Part shown: positions 1 through 6,150 of the stretch, piece after piece
Numbering within the stretch: position 1 is the stretch's first letter
Layout of the letters: each line of letters starts with the position of its first letter
Origin: Pseudomonas sp.
Lineage (GTDB): Bacteria > Pseudomonadota > Gammaproteobacteria > Pseudomonadales > Pseudomonadaceae
DNA: 6,150 bases
Direction of reading: 5' to 3'
Assembly (NCBI GenBank): GCA_029239415.1
Contig: JAQZAY010000234.1
Coordinates: 1 to 6,150, forward strand
Translations under genes and position numbers: made by a program
Notes under the pieces: generated by a model
Databases searched by the model: none
Told to the model about the DNA's origin: nothing
Seen by the model: only the letters and a program-made list of their open reading frames with translations

Positions 1-10
1 CCCTTGGTTT

Positions 11-82
11 CTAGACAATCTCCAAGCTCAGGAAATAGCGTTTCTCATACTCTACTGGAGACAGGGCATTGCCGCCCCAGCG
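11..82 (-). pseudogene. Possible 3' remnant of an IS3-family transposase (orfB C-terminus)
   Basis: Read on the minus strand, the last ~23 codons before a TAG stop (bases 13-11) end in SPVEYEKRYFLSLEIV. This resembles the C-terminal tail typical of IS3-family OrfB transposases, where an 'SPVEYE..YF..LESV' type ending follows the DDE integrase domain. The open frame continues upstream to base 229, but that part (arginine/proline/serine-rich) does not look like transposase. If real, only the extreme end survives and the catalytic domain is gone. The stretch is AT-richer (about 45% GC in the first 60 bases) than the mdc genes, which fits foreign origin. The call rests on remembered family appearance over about 20 residues, so a chance frame cannot be excluded. 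Confidence 0.4.
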
Positions 83-205
83 TGACCCTGCAACACCAAA
101 TCGCGTGCTCGGAGAACTATGTCGGATTGCCCTACGAACCGGTTGAGTAGCAGGCGAGCGGCATGCCGGCAACATTGGACAACGCCGGTCGACAGTCGCA
201 TGAAC
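83..205. other. Non-coding upstream stretch, no recognised gene
   Basis: Between the transposase-like tail and the palindrome I find no convincing coding region, tRNA, terminator hairpin or repeat. The minus-strand frame that spans it encodes a low-complexity arginine/proline/serine-rich peptide with no recognisable family. The stretch may be debris between an old insertion and the operon control region, or distal regulatory DNA. Confidence 0.5.
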
Positions 206-224
206 CGTTACGCCAAGCGTAACG
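206..224. promoter_or_regulatory. Candidate LysR-type operator (perfect inverted repeat) for mdc regulation
   Basis: The sequence CGTTACGCCAAGCGTAACG is a perfect inverted repeat with 8-base arms and a 3-base CAA spacer. Inside it, T209 and A221 form a T-N11-A core set in dyad symmetry, the classic LysR-type binding layout. It lies about 80 bases upstream of the mdcA start, where an activator recognition site is expected. The mdc operons known in Pseudomonas and Klebsiella are controlled by the LysR-type protein MdcR, so MdcR is the natural candidate ligand; this is inference. No T-run follows the repeat, which argues against a terminator. Confidence 0.55.
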
Positions 225-238
225 ATCATCGAGCCCGG

Positions 239-269
239 TTGATTGATGTGTCATGACGCGACTTTTACT
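239..269 (+). promoter_or_regulatory. Weak sigma70-like promoter candidate for the mdc operon
   Basis: TTGATT at 239-244 resembles a -35 box (four of six consensus bases), and TTTACT at 264-269 resembles a -10 box (four of six). The 19-base spacing is longer than ideal, as is common for activator-dependent promoters. A start near base 276 would put the centre of the palindrome at 206-224 about 61 bases upstream, the usual place for a LysR recognition site. Both boxes are poor matches, so the exact promoter is uncertain. Confidence 0.25.
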
Positions 270-304
270 GTGGGCTCACTACAGCGAAGAGGCGTGGAGT
301 GAGC

Positions 305-1981
305 ATGACAACCACAACAACAACCGACCCGCGCTGGTCGCGTCGCCGCACCGCCAAGCAGCAGCGACTGGAAAACGTGCGAGCCTTCGCCGATGGCGTG
401 GTATTGCCAACCGAGCGGATCGTCGAAGCCCTCGAAGCGCTGATGCTGCCGGGCGACCGGGTGGTGCTCGAAGGCAATAACCAGAAGCAGGCTGATTTTC
501 TGTCGCGCTCGCTGGCCAAGGTGGCCCCTGGAAAGCTGCATGACTTGCACATGATCATGCCCAGCGTCGGGCGGCCGGAACACCTGGATCTGTTCGAACG
601 CGGTATCGCGCGCAAACTCGATTTCTCCTTTGCCGGCACCCAGAGCCTGCGCATCAGTCAGCTGCTCGAAGACGGCCTCCTGGAAGTCGGCGCGATCCAC
701 ACCTACATCGAGTTGTACGCGCGGCTGGTGGTCGACCTGATTCCCGACGTGGTGCTGTCGGCCGGGTTCATGGCTGACCGCCAGGGCAATATCTATACCG
801 GTCCCAGCACCGAGGACACTCCCGCGCTGATCGAGCCGGCCGCGTTCAGCGATGGCATTGTGATCGTGCAGGTCAATCAACTGGTGGACGATGTCAGCGA
901 CCTGCCGCGGGTGGATATCCCTGCGTCCTGGGTAGATTTCGTGGTGGTGGCCGACAAGCCGTTCTACATCGAGCCGCTGTTCACCCGAGACCCTCGGCAC
1001 ATCAAGCCGGTGCATGTGCTGATGGCGATGATGGCGATCCGCGGCATCTACGAGAAACACAACGTGCAGTCGCTCAACCATGGCATCGGCTTCAACACTG
1101 CCGCAATCGAGCTGATTCTGCCGACCTACGGGGAGTCCCTTGGACTCAAGGGCAAGATCTGCCGCAACTGGACACTCAACCCGCACCCGACGCTGATTCC
1201 GGCCATCGAAAGTGGCTGGGTCGAGAGCGTGCATTGCTTCGGCACCGAGCTTGGCATGGAGCATTACATCGCCGCGCGTCCGGACGTGTTCTTCACGGGA
1301 CGCGATGGCTCGTTGCGCTCGAACCGGATGATGTGCCAGCTGGCCGGTCAATACGCCGTAGACCTGTTCATCGGCGCCACCCTGCAGGTGGATGGCGACG
1401 GTCATTCTTCCACCGTTACCCGCGGACGCCTGGCTGGTTTCGGCGGTGCGCCGAACATGGGTCACGACCCGCGCGGCCGTCGCCATGGCACCCCGGCGTG
1501 GCTGGACATGCGCCAGGATCAAGGGGACGCGCCAGACGCCTTGCTTGAACGTGGCAAGAAACTCGTGGTGCAGATGGTCGAAACCTACCAGGAGGGCGGC
1601 AAGCCGACCTTCGTGCCGACGCTGGACGCTATTGAAGTCGCGAAGAAATGTGGAATGCCGTTGGCACCGATCATGATCTACGGCGATGACGTGACGCACC
1701 TGCTGACCGAAGAGGGCATCGCCTACCTGTACAAGGCGCGCTCGCTGGAGGAGCGCCAGGCGATGATCGCTGCCGTGGCCGGGGTGACCGCCATTGGCCA
1801 GCGTCATGATCCCAAGGACACCGAGCGCATGCGCCGCGAGGGCCTGATCGCCTTGCCCGAGGACTTGGGCATTCGCCGTACCGATGCCACGCGCGAGCTG
1901 CTGGCGGCCAAGAGTGTCGCCGACCTCGTCGAGTGGTCAGGTGGTCTGTACAACCCGCCCGCCAAGTTCAGGAGCTGGTAA
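305..1981 (+). CDS. mdcA: Malonate decarboxylase alpha subunit (acetyl-S-ACP:malonate ACP transferase)
   Basis: MdcA (558 aa) transfers the acyl carrier protein from acetate to incoming malonate: acetyl-S-ACP + malonate gives malonyl-S-ACP + acetate. It is the entry step of the soluble, biotin-independent malonate decarboxylase cycle and belongs to the CoA-transferase-like fold. The whole length reads as a typical Pseudomonas MdcA, including [18 protein letters not shown] (53-70), [19 protein letters not shown] (82-100), a Gly-rich stretch near 375-386 ([12 protein letters not shown]) and the end [12 protein letters not shown] chose ATG 305: GGAG at 296-299 sits 5 bases before it, and the remembered family N-terminus is MTTTT-like. 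An in-frame GTG at 299, with AAGAGG at 287-292, would add only two residues. The N-terminus is a run of six threonines, then a basic patch. No frameshift or truncation is seen. The TAA stop shares its last A with the mdcB ATG. Confidence 0.97.
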   Translation: MTTTTTTDPRWSRRRTAKQQRLENVRAFADGVVLPTERIVEALEALMLPGDRVVLEGNNQKQADFLSRSLAKVAPGKLHDLHMIMPSVGRPEHLDLFERGIARKLDFSFAGTQSLRISQLLEDGLLEVGAIHTYIELYARLVVDLIPDVVLSAGFMADRQGNIYTGPSTEDTPALIEPAAFSDGIVIVQVNQLVDDVSDLPRVDIPASWVDFVVVADKPFYIEPLFTRDPRHIKPVHVLMAMMAIRGIYEKHNVQSLNHGIGFNTAAIELILPTYGESLGLKGKICRNWTLNPHPTLIPAIESGWVESVHCFGTELGMEHYIAARPDVFFTGRDGSLRSNRMMCQLAGQYAVDLFIGATLQVDGDGHSSTVTRGRLAGFGGAPNMGHDPRGRRHGTPAWLDMRQDQGDAPDALLERGKKLVVQMVETYQEGGKPTFVPTLDAIEVAKKCGMPLAPIMIYGDDVTHLLTEEGIAYLYKARSLEERQAMIAAVAGVTAIGQRHDPKDTERMRREGLIALPEDLGIRRTDATRELLAAKSVADLVEWSGGLYNPPAKFRSW

Positions 1982-2856
1982 TGCACGCATTCAATCTGCA
2001 TACCCGTGCGGTCAGCACGAGCGAACGGCTGGCCGACTTCGCCGTCGAGGCCTTGATCGACGAAGCCGACCTGTCGCCCAAGCCTGCGCTGGTGGACAAA
2101 CGTGGCAGCGGCGCGCACTGCGATCTGCACCTGGGCCTGATGCACGCATCGGCCTTGGCGCTGTGGCCGTGCTTCAAGGAAATGGCCCAGGCCGCTGAAG
2201 CGATGGGCACCATCGATCTGCCGCTGCGCGAAACCATTGGCCGCCTGGGCCGGGAAGGCGAACAGGCCATGCTGATGACCACCGGCGGGGTGAACACCCA
2301 CCGTGGCGGGATCTGGGCGCTGGGCTTGCTGGTATCTGCCGCAGCGCTCGACACCCGGGATCTCTCCCCTGCGACCCTGAGCCTGCGCGTGGCACGCCTG
2401 GCGCTGCTCGATGACCGCTTCGCCCCGCAGACCGCCAGTCATGGTGCCCAGGTCGCGCGGCAGTACGGGGCACGCGGTGCTCGCGAAGAGGCACAGTTGG
2501 GGTTCCCGTCGGTGCTGCTGCGTGGCCTTCCGCAACTCAGGCGCAGCCGCGCCGCAGGCCATGGCGAACAGAACGCCAGGCTCGACGCCTTGCTGGCGAT
2601 CATGGCCCATCTCGGCGACACCTGCGTGCTCTACCGCGCAGGCCTGGCGGGGCTGCAAACCATGCAGGCGGGTGCCCAGGCGGTACTCGATGCAGGTGGC
2701 AGCGCCAGCCTGCCGGGGCGCCGGCGGCTGCTCGAGCTGGATCGACAGCTCCTGCAGCTCAATGCCTCGCCCGGTGGCGCCGCCGACCTGCTGGCGGCGT
2801 GCCTGCTGATCGATCGTCTGGAGCAAGGCGGCCTGAGCGCCGAGGGAGCGTACTGA
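1981..2856 (+). CDS. mdcB: Triphosphoribosyl-dephospho-CoA synthase (malonate decarboxylase cofactor synthesis)
   Basis: MdcB (291 aa, CitG family) makes 2'-(5''-triphosphoribosyl)-3'-dephospho-CoA from ATP and dephospho-CoA, releasing adenine. This is the precursor of the prosthetic group on MdcC. Family landmarks are visible in order: [18 protein letters not shown] (32-49), the hallmark [17 protein letters not shown] (101-117), [18 protein letters not shown] (154-171), [10 protein letters not shown] (212-221) and a Gly-Ala-rich C-terminal helix start, [14 protein letters not shown] (263-276). The protein is helical with no signal peptide, so it is cytoplasmic. The start at 1981 has AGGAG at 1970-1974 six bases upstream and overlaps the mdcA stop by one base (TAATG). 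A GTG/ATG further upstream in this frame (1933) would lie inside mdcA and add 16 residues unlike the family. CitG of citrate lyase is the paralogous alternative, but the operon context decides for MdcB. Confidence 0.96.
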   Translation: MHAFNLHTRAVSTSERLADFAVEALIDEADLSPKPALVDKRGSGAHCDLHLGLMHASALALWPCFKEMAQAAEAMGTIDLPLRETIGRLGREGEQAMLMTTGGVNTHRGGIWALGLLVSAAALDTRDLSPATLSLRVARLALLDDRFAPQTASHGAQVARQYGARGAREEAQLGFPSVLLRGLPQLRRSRAAGHGEQNARLDALLAIMAHLGDTCVLYRAGLAGLQTMQAGAQAVLDAGGSASLPGRRRLLELDRQLLQLNASPGGAADLLAACLLIDRLEQGGLSAEGAY

Positions 2857-3155
2857 TGGAAACCTTGAATTTTGAATTCCCCGCTGGCCTGCCGGGCCGA
2901 GGCCGGGCGCTGGTGGGCTGTGTCGGCTCGGGCGACCTCGAAGTACTGATCGAGCCCGGCCAGGCCGGCAAGCTGACGATTGCCGTGCAAACCTCGGTCA
3001 ACGGTGCCGCCGTCCGCTGGCAGCAGTTGTTCGAACGTATTTTCGAGGAGCGCATGCCCCCTGCACTGAACATCGACATCCATGACTTCGGCGCGACGCC
3101 TGGCGTTGCGCGGCTGCGCCTGGAGCAAGGCTTCGAGGAGATCGGCCATGACTGA
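2856..3155 (+). CDS. mdcC: Malonate decarboxylase delta subunit, acyl carrier protein
   Basis: MdcC (99 aa) is the small acyl carrier protein that shuttles acetyl and malonyl groups between the MdcA and MdcD/E sites. It carries a phosphoribosyl-dephospho-CoA arm rather than 4'-phosphopantetheine. The attachment serine is seen as Ser25 in CVGSGDLEVLIEP (22-34). Residue 25 is also the modified serine I recall from Klebsiella MdcC. The usual DSL motif of fatty-acid ACPs is absent, as expected. The C-terminal half contains NIDIHDFGATPGVARLRLEQ (69-88), typical of the family. ATG 2856 overlaps the mdcB stop by one base (TGATG) and has AGGGAG at 2843-2848, seven bases upstream. The 3' end overlaps mdcD by eight bases, consistent with coupled synthesis of subunits needed in equal amounts. 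Confidence 0.96.
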   Translation: METLNFEFPAGLPGRGRALVGCVGSGDLEVLIEPGQAGKLTIAVQTSVNGAAVRWQQLFERIFEERMPPALNIDIHDFGATPGVARLRLEQGFEEIGHD

Positions 3156-3999
3156 CACCGCGCGTTTGCTCAGCAAGCAAAGCTTCGTCGAGCTCGGTGC
3201 CCGCCAACGGGCAAAGGCCCTGCTTGATGCCGGCACGTTTCGCGAGCTGATCGACCCGTTCGAGCGGCTGATGTCGCCCTGGTTGGCTCGGCAGGGCGTA
3301 GTCCCCCAGGCCGACGACGGCGTGGTGATCGCCAAGGGTCTGATCGAGGGACAGCCTGCGGTAATCGCGGCCATCGAGGGCGCGTTCCAGGGCGGCAGCC
3401 TGGGCGAGGTCGGCGGCGCCAAGATCGCCGGCGCCCTCGAACTGGCCGCAGAAGACAACCGCAAAGGCATTCCCACACGCGCCGTGCTGTTGCTGGAGAC
3501 TGGCGGGGTGCGCTTGCAAGAGGCCAACCTGGGGCTGGCCGCAATCGCCGAGATCCACGCGGCGATTGTCGATCTGCGCCAGTACCAGCCTGTGATCGGC
3601 GTGGTGGCGGGAAGCGTCGGTTGCTTCGGGGGGATGTCGATTGCCGCCGGACTGTGCAGCTACCTGCTGGTGACTCGGGAGGCCCGGCTGGGCCTCAACG
3701 GCCCTCAGGTGATCGAGCAGGAAGCAGGCATCGATGAGTACGACTCCCGCGACCGGCCCTTCATCTGGAGCCTGACGGGGGGTGAACAGCGCTTTGCCAG
3801 TCATCTGGTGGATGGGTATGTCGCCGATGAAGTCAGCCAGATTCGCCAGAGCATCTGCCAATTCCTGCGTCAGGGCGTACCGCCTGTGCACCGCAGCCAG
3901 CAAGCCGAGCTGTTCCTGCAACGGCTGGGCGCGCTCGACGCCGCGCCACAAATCGACCCGGCGACGGTTCGCCGCCTGTATCAGGGAGACCGCTCATGA
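3148..3999 (+). CDS. mdcD: Malonate decarboxylase beta subunit (carboxyltransferase-type decarboxylase)
   Basis: MdcD (283 aa) pairs with MdcE to decarboxylate malonyl-S-ACP to acetyl-S-ACP and CO2. It has the crotonase-like carboxyltransferase fold related to the AccD half of acetyl-CoA carboxylase, but lacks the N-terminal zinc-finger cysteines of AccD. Visible landmarks are EGAFQGGSLGEVGGAKIAGA (77-96), LLLETGGVRLQEANLGL (114-130), and the glycine-rich oxyanion-hole-type loop GVVAGSVGCFGGMSIAAGLC (151-170). They are followed by GLNGPQVIEQEAGIDEYDS (182-200). ATG 3148 was chosen because GAGGAG at 3135-3140 lies seven bases upstream and the resulting N-terminus (MTDTARLLSKQSFVE) fits the family. 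The upstream in-frame ATG at 3082 would lie deep inside mdcC. It overlaps mdcC by 8 bases and mdcE by 4 (ATGA). Beta and gamma are separate here; some bacteria have them fused. Confidence 0.96.
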   Translation: MTDTARLLSKQSFVELGARQRAKALLDAGTFRELIDPFERLMSPWLARQGVVPQADDGVVIAKGLIEGQPAVIAAIEGAFQGGSLGEVGGAKIAGALELAAEDNRKGIPTRAVLLLETGGVRLQEANLGLAAIAEIHAAIVDLRQYQPVIGVVAGSVGCFGGMSIAAGLCSYLLVTREARLGLNGPQVIEQEAGIDEYDSRDRPFIWSLTGGEQRFASHLVDGYVADEVSQIRQSICQFLRQGVPPVHRSQQAELFLQRLGALDAAPQIDPATVRRLYQGDRS

Positions 4000-4799
4000 G
4001 CACTCATTCCACGCGTGGGTTGCATTGGTTCCAGGCGTTGAGCGAAGGCGCCGCGCAGCTCAGCGGCCTGCCCGCGTCGCTGAAAGTCGCCGATGCTCAA
4101 CTGGGCGAATGGCCCGCGCGCTACCTGGCGGTGGTGGCCGATCCGGCCAACCGCTTTGCACGTGCGCGCGACGGTGAAGTCGGCCTCCTGGAAGGCTGGG
4201 GCCTGGCCCATGCCGTGGATCAGGCCATTGCTGCCGACCGCGACCAGCCGCACAAGCGCGTACTCGTCGCGATTGTCGATGTGCCGAGCCAGGCGTATGG
4301 CCGCCGTGAAGAGGCGCTGGGCATCCATCAGGCCCTGGCGGGTGCTGCCGACAGCTACGCCCGGGCGCGGTTGGCCGGGCACCCGGTGATTGCGCTGTTG
4401 GTGGGCAAGGCCATGTCGGGAGCGTTCCTGGCCCACGGTTATCAGGCCAACCGTCTGATCGCGCTGCGCGACGACGGCGTGATGGTGCACGCCATGGGCA
4501 AGGCATCGGCGGCGCGGGTCACCTTGCGCAGTGTCGAGGAGCTGGAAGCCCTGGCCGCCAGCGTGCCGCCGATGGCCTATGACATCGACAGCTACGCGAG
4601 CCTGGGGCTGCTATGGCAAACCTTGCCTGTCAGCAGCGCACAGCAACCGTCGCCGTCCGACCTTGGACGCGTCCAGGAAAGCCTGATCGAGGCGGTCAAG
4701 GACGTGCAGGCCAGCGGTCGCGACTTGAGCAGCCGGCTCGGTGCGAGCAATCGCTCAGCGTCGCGCCAAGTGCGTGACCTGTTGCGCGCGCAGTGGTGA
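3996..4799 (+). CDS. mdcE: Malonate decarboxylase gamma subunit
   Basis: MdcE (267 aa) is the partner of MdcD in the malonyl-S-ACP decarboxylase and corresponds to the AccA-like half of a carboxyltransferase. Family signatures include FARARDGEVGLLEGWGLAHA (54-73), IVDVPSQAYGRREEALGIHQ (93-112), and the glycine-containing loop LVGKAMSGAFLAHGYQANR (135-153), which corresponds to the CoA/acyl-binding region of crotonase-fold carboxyltransferases. Then come MVHAMGKASAARVTLRS (163-179) and VPPMAYDIDSYASLGLLW (190-207). The C-terminal ~50 residues are charged and probably helical. ATG 3996 has AGGGAG at 3983-3988 seven bases upstream and overlaps the mdcD stop in an ATGA. No signal peptide or membrane segment is seen, in keeping with the soluble Pseudomonas-type enzyme rather than the membrane-bound Na+-pumping Malonomonas type. 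Confidence 0.95.
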   Translation: MSTHSTRGLHWFQALSEGAAQLSGLPASLKVADAQLGEWPARYLAVVADPANRFARARDGEVGLLEGWGLAHAVDQAIAADRDQPHKRVLVAIVDVPSQAYGRREEALGIHQALAGAADSYARARLAGHPVIALLVGKAMSGAFLAHGYQANRLIALRDDGVMVHAMGKASAARVTLRSVEELEALAASVPPMAYDIDSYASLGLLWQTLPVSSAQQPSPSDLGRVQESLIEAVKDVQASGRDLSSRLGASNRSASRQVRDLLRAQW

Positions 4800-4803
4800 A
4801 CCC

Positions 4804-5418
4804 ATGACGACCTTTCTGCCCCACGACCTGCTCTGGATCGACCGTTGCGAAGCGCTGCCCGCTGATGCGCCGGACTGGGCATGCGAAGCCGTGCGCCAGG
4901 GTGATCCGGTGGTGGTTCGTCGTGCACGGTGTGAGGTGGATCAGGTTGCCGTAGGGGTGCGTGGGCGTAGCCGCGGGCACCGTTACGCGACCGTGGTGCG
5001 CAAGTCTGCGGTGCTGCGCCATGTCAGTCCCGAGCAACTGTCGCTGGCAACGGCGGCTGTCTGGCCTGCGTTGCAGGCCTTGCGCTTGCTCGAGCCCGTG
5101 CTGAATGCCACGAGCCTGGTCTGGGGCGTCGGCGGCAGTGCCGGTTTCGAGCTGGCCACGGGGATCCGCGCGCTGCACCAGGACAGCGACCTGGACTTGA
5201 TCCTGCGCACGCCCGAACCGCTCGATCGGCAGCAGGCGGCGCAGCTGTTGCAACAGTTGCACACCCCGCTTTGCCGCGTCGATGCGCAGCTGCAAACCCC
5301 ATGCGGCGGCGTGGCCTTGGGCGAATGGGCCAGTGCTGCCCGGCGGGTATTACTCAAGGCCAATGAGGGCGCGCGACTGGTGTCTGACCCGTGGCAGCCT
5401 CTGGAGTACGCAGCATGA
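4804..5418 (+). CDS. mdcG: Phosphoribosyl-dephospho-CoA transferase (malonate decarboxylase holo-ACP synthase)
   Basis: MdcG (204 aa) attaches the triphosphoribosyl-dephospho-CoA made by MdcB to Ser25 of MdcC, releasing diphosphate and giving holo-ACP. It has a nucleotidyltransferase-type active site: WGVGGSAGFELATG (107-120) supplies the Gly-Ser element and QDSDLDLIL (126-134) the metal-binding acidic motif (D129 and D131, with D127 just before). VDAQ at 159-162 may give a third acid. The Klebsiella homologue uses a DxD pair in the matching place. The start at ATG 4804 lies four bases after the mdcE stop and has only a weak ribosome site (GGTGA, 4795-4799), so translation probably depends on ribosomes ending mdcE. 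An in-frame ATG at 4741 would give 21 extra residues inside mdcE and is unlikely. CitX of citrate lyase does the same job, but context supports MdcG. Confidence 0.94.
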   Translation: MTTFLPHDLLWIDRCEALPADAPDWACEAVRQGDPVVVRRARCEVDQVAVGVRGRSRGHRYATVVRKSAVLRHVSPEQLSLATAAVWPALQALRLLEPVLNATSLVWGVGGSAGFELATGIRALHQDSDLDLILRTPEPLDRQQAAQLLQQLHTPLCRVDAQLQTPCGGVALGEWASAARRVLLKANEGARLVSDPWQPLEYAA

Positions 5419-6150
5419 GCAGCTGGCTGGTGTTTCCGGGGCAGGGCGCGCAGACGCCGGGCATGCTGCATCGCCTCTCGGAATCGCACATCGTGCGTGA
5501 CTGCCTGAGCGAAGCCTCGCAGGTCCTGGGCGAGGACGTGTTGCAGCTGGATTCGGCTGCAGCATTGGCCTCGACCCGCGCCGTGCAGGTGTGCCTGCTG
5601 GTGGCCGGTGTCGCCTGCTCACGCCTGTTGTTGCAACAGGCGCCAGCACCGGCCTATGTCTCCGGACTCTCCATCGGCGCTTATCCGGCGGCAGTGGTGG
5701 CGGGGGCCTTGAGTTTCAGCGATGCCTTGAAACTGGTGAGCCTGCGCGGTGAATTGATGCAGCAGGCCTGGCCACAGGGCCATGGCATGACCGCGGTCAT
5801 CGGGCTGGACCAGGCCAGCGTCGAGCAGCTGGTGACGCAGCTACACAGCGAGCGGACGCCGGTCTACCTGGCCAACATCAATGCCGATAACCAACTGGTG
5901 ATCGCCGGCAGCGACGAGGCGATGGCGGCGGTGGGCGAGCGTGCGAAACAGCTGGGCGTGGTGGTCTGCAAGCGCCTGGCGGTCAGCGTGCCGTCCCATT
6001 GCCCGCTGCTGGCAGCTCCGGCCGCAGCGCTTGCCGAGGCGTTCGGCCAGGTGCAGGTGCAGGCACCGCGCCTGGGCTACCTGAGCAGCAGCCGCGCTCG
6101 CCCCCTGCGCACAGCAGAACAGATCCGTGACGAACTGGCCTTCAACATGT
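5415..6150 (+). CDS. mdcH: Malonate decarboxylase malonyl-CoA:ACP transferase, 3' end outside the window
   Basis: The frame is open from ATG 5415 to the window edge, giving the first 245 residues of a protein normally about 300 long. MdcH transfers malonyl from malonyl-CoA to the thiol of holo-MdcC, priming the decarboxylase before the acetyl cycle runs. It is a FabD-type acyltransferase. The N-terminus has FPGQGAQTPGM (7-17), the nucleophile elbow is GLSIG (84-88) with Ser86, the malonate-carboxylate-binding arginine is R111 in SLRGELMQ (109-116), and the catalytic histidine is H195 in VPSHCPLL (192-199). All are intact. The start overlaps the mdcG stop in an ATGA and has GGAG at 5403-5406, eight bases upstream. 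A housekeeping FabD is the look-alike, but position inside the mdc operon supports MdcH. Confidence 0.94.
   Translation, partial: MSSWLVFPGQGAQTPGMLHRLSESHIVRDCLSEASQVLGEDVLQLDSAAALASTRAVQVCLLVAGVACSRLLLQQAPAPAYVSGLSIGAYPAAVVAGALSFSDALKLVSLRGELMQQAWPQGHGMTAVIGLDQASVEQLVTQLHSERTPVYLANINADNQLVIAGSDEAMAAVGERAKQLGVVVCKRLAVSVPSHCPLLAAPAAALAEAFGQVQVQAPRLGYLSSSRARPLRTAEQIRDELAFNM

Noticed and set aside
206..224. The palindrome as a transcription terminator for an upstream gene
   Set aside because: No run of T follows on either strand and no intact gene lies immediately upstream, so an operator is the better reading.
250..257. GTCATGAC 8-base palindrome between the candidate promoter boxes
   Set aside because: Too short to stand out, and its symmetry does not extend to the flanking bases. 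It could be part of a regulator contact site but nothing supports that.
253..480. Small + strand frame starting before mdcA, considered as a leader peptide
   Set aside because: Most of it overlaps mdcA out of frame, there is no clear ribosome site before base 253, and the peptide has no attenuator-like codon run or following hairpin and T-tract.
251..1807. Long minus-strand open frame (518 codons) opposite mdcA
   Set aside because: It is a shadow of mdcA in GC-rich DNA: its translation is His/Arg/Gln-rich with no recognisable domain, while the + strand frame is a full-length, well-conserved MdcA.
2631..3951. Two overlapping minus-strand open frames (2631-3527 and 2998-3951)
   Set aside because: Both lie opposite mdcB, mdcC and mdcD, have compositions rich in Arg/Ala/Ser/Gln, and show no family motif. 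They follow from the codon bias of the real genes.
1981..5418. A citrate lyase (cit) cluster, since CitG and CitX resemble MdcB and MdcG
   Set aside because: The surrounding genes are the MdcA, MdcC, MdcD, MdcE and MdcH types, including carboxyltransferase-fold MdcD/MdcE and a FabD-like MdcH, which citrate lyase clusters lack.

Overview
The window carries the first seven genes of a malonate decarboxylase (mdc) operon, in the order mdcA-mdcB-mdcC-mdcD-mdcE-mdcG-mdcH, all on the + strand. The last gene runs off the right edge. The coding region is GC-rich with strong G/C third-position bias. The proteins closely resemble, from memory, the biotin-independent malonate decarboxylases of Pseudomonas. 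A fluorescent Pseudomonas (putida/fluorescens/syringae-like) is the best guess; the species cannot be fixed without a search.

Layout. Bases 1-304 hold no intact gene. At the far left (about 11-82, minus strand) is a short AT-richer stretch whose translation looks like the extreme C-terminus of an IS3-type transposase, probably a remnant. Bases 206-224 form a perfect 8-3-8 inverted repeat containing a T-N11-A core. It is a good candidate operator for the LysR-type regulator MdcR, and a weak promoter-like pair lies just downstream. From 305 the operon is packed very tightly: genes overlap by 1, 1, 8 and 4 bases, then comes a 4-base gap, then another 4-base overlap. This points to one transcript with translational coupling.

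How the genes work together. MdcA, C, D and E are the four structural subunits (alpha, delta/ACP, beta, gamma). MdcA transfers the acyl-carrier protein from acetate to malonate. MdcD/MdcE decarboxylate malonyl-S-ACP back to acetyl-S-ACP and release CO2. MdcB makes the unusual 2'-(5''-triphosphoribosyl)-3'-dephospho-CoA precursor, and MdcG attaches it to Ser25 of MdcC. MdcH then loads malonyl from malonyl-CoA to prime the cycle. The rest of mdcH, a malonate transporter (mdcLM) and mdcR would be expected downstream of the window; no mdcR is present upstream.

The system is a known one and all catalytic landmarks I can check are intact. I see no undescribed system here. The points most worth a second look are the upstream operator-like palindrome and the transposase-like remnant at the left edge.
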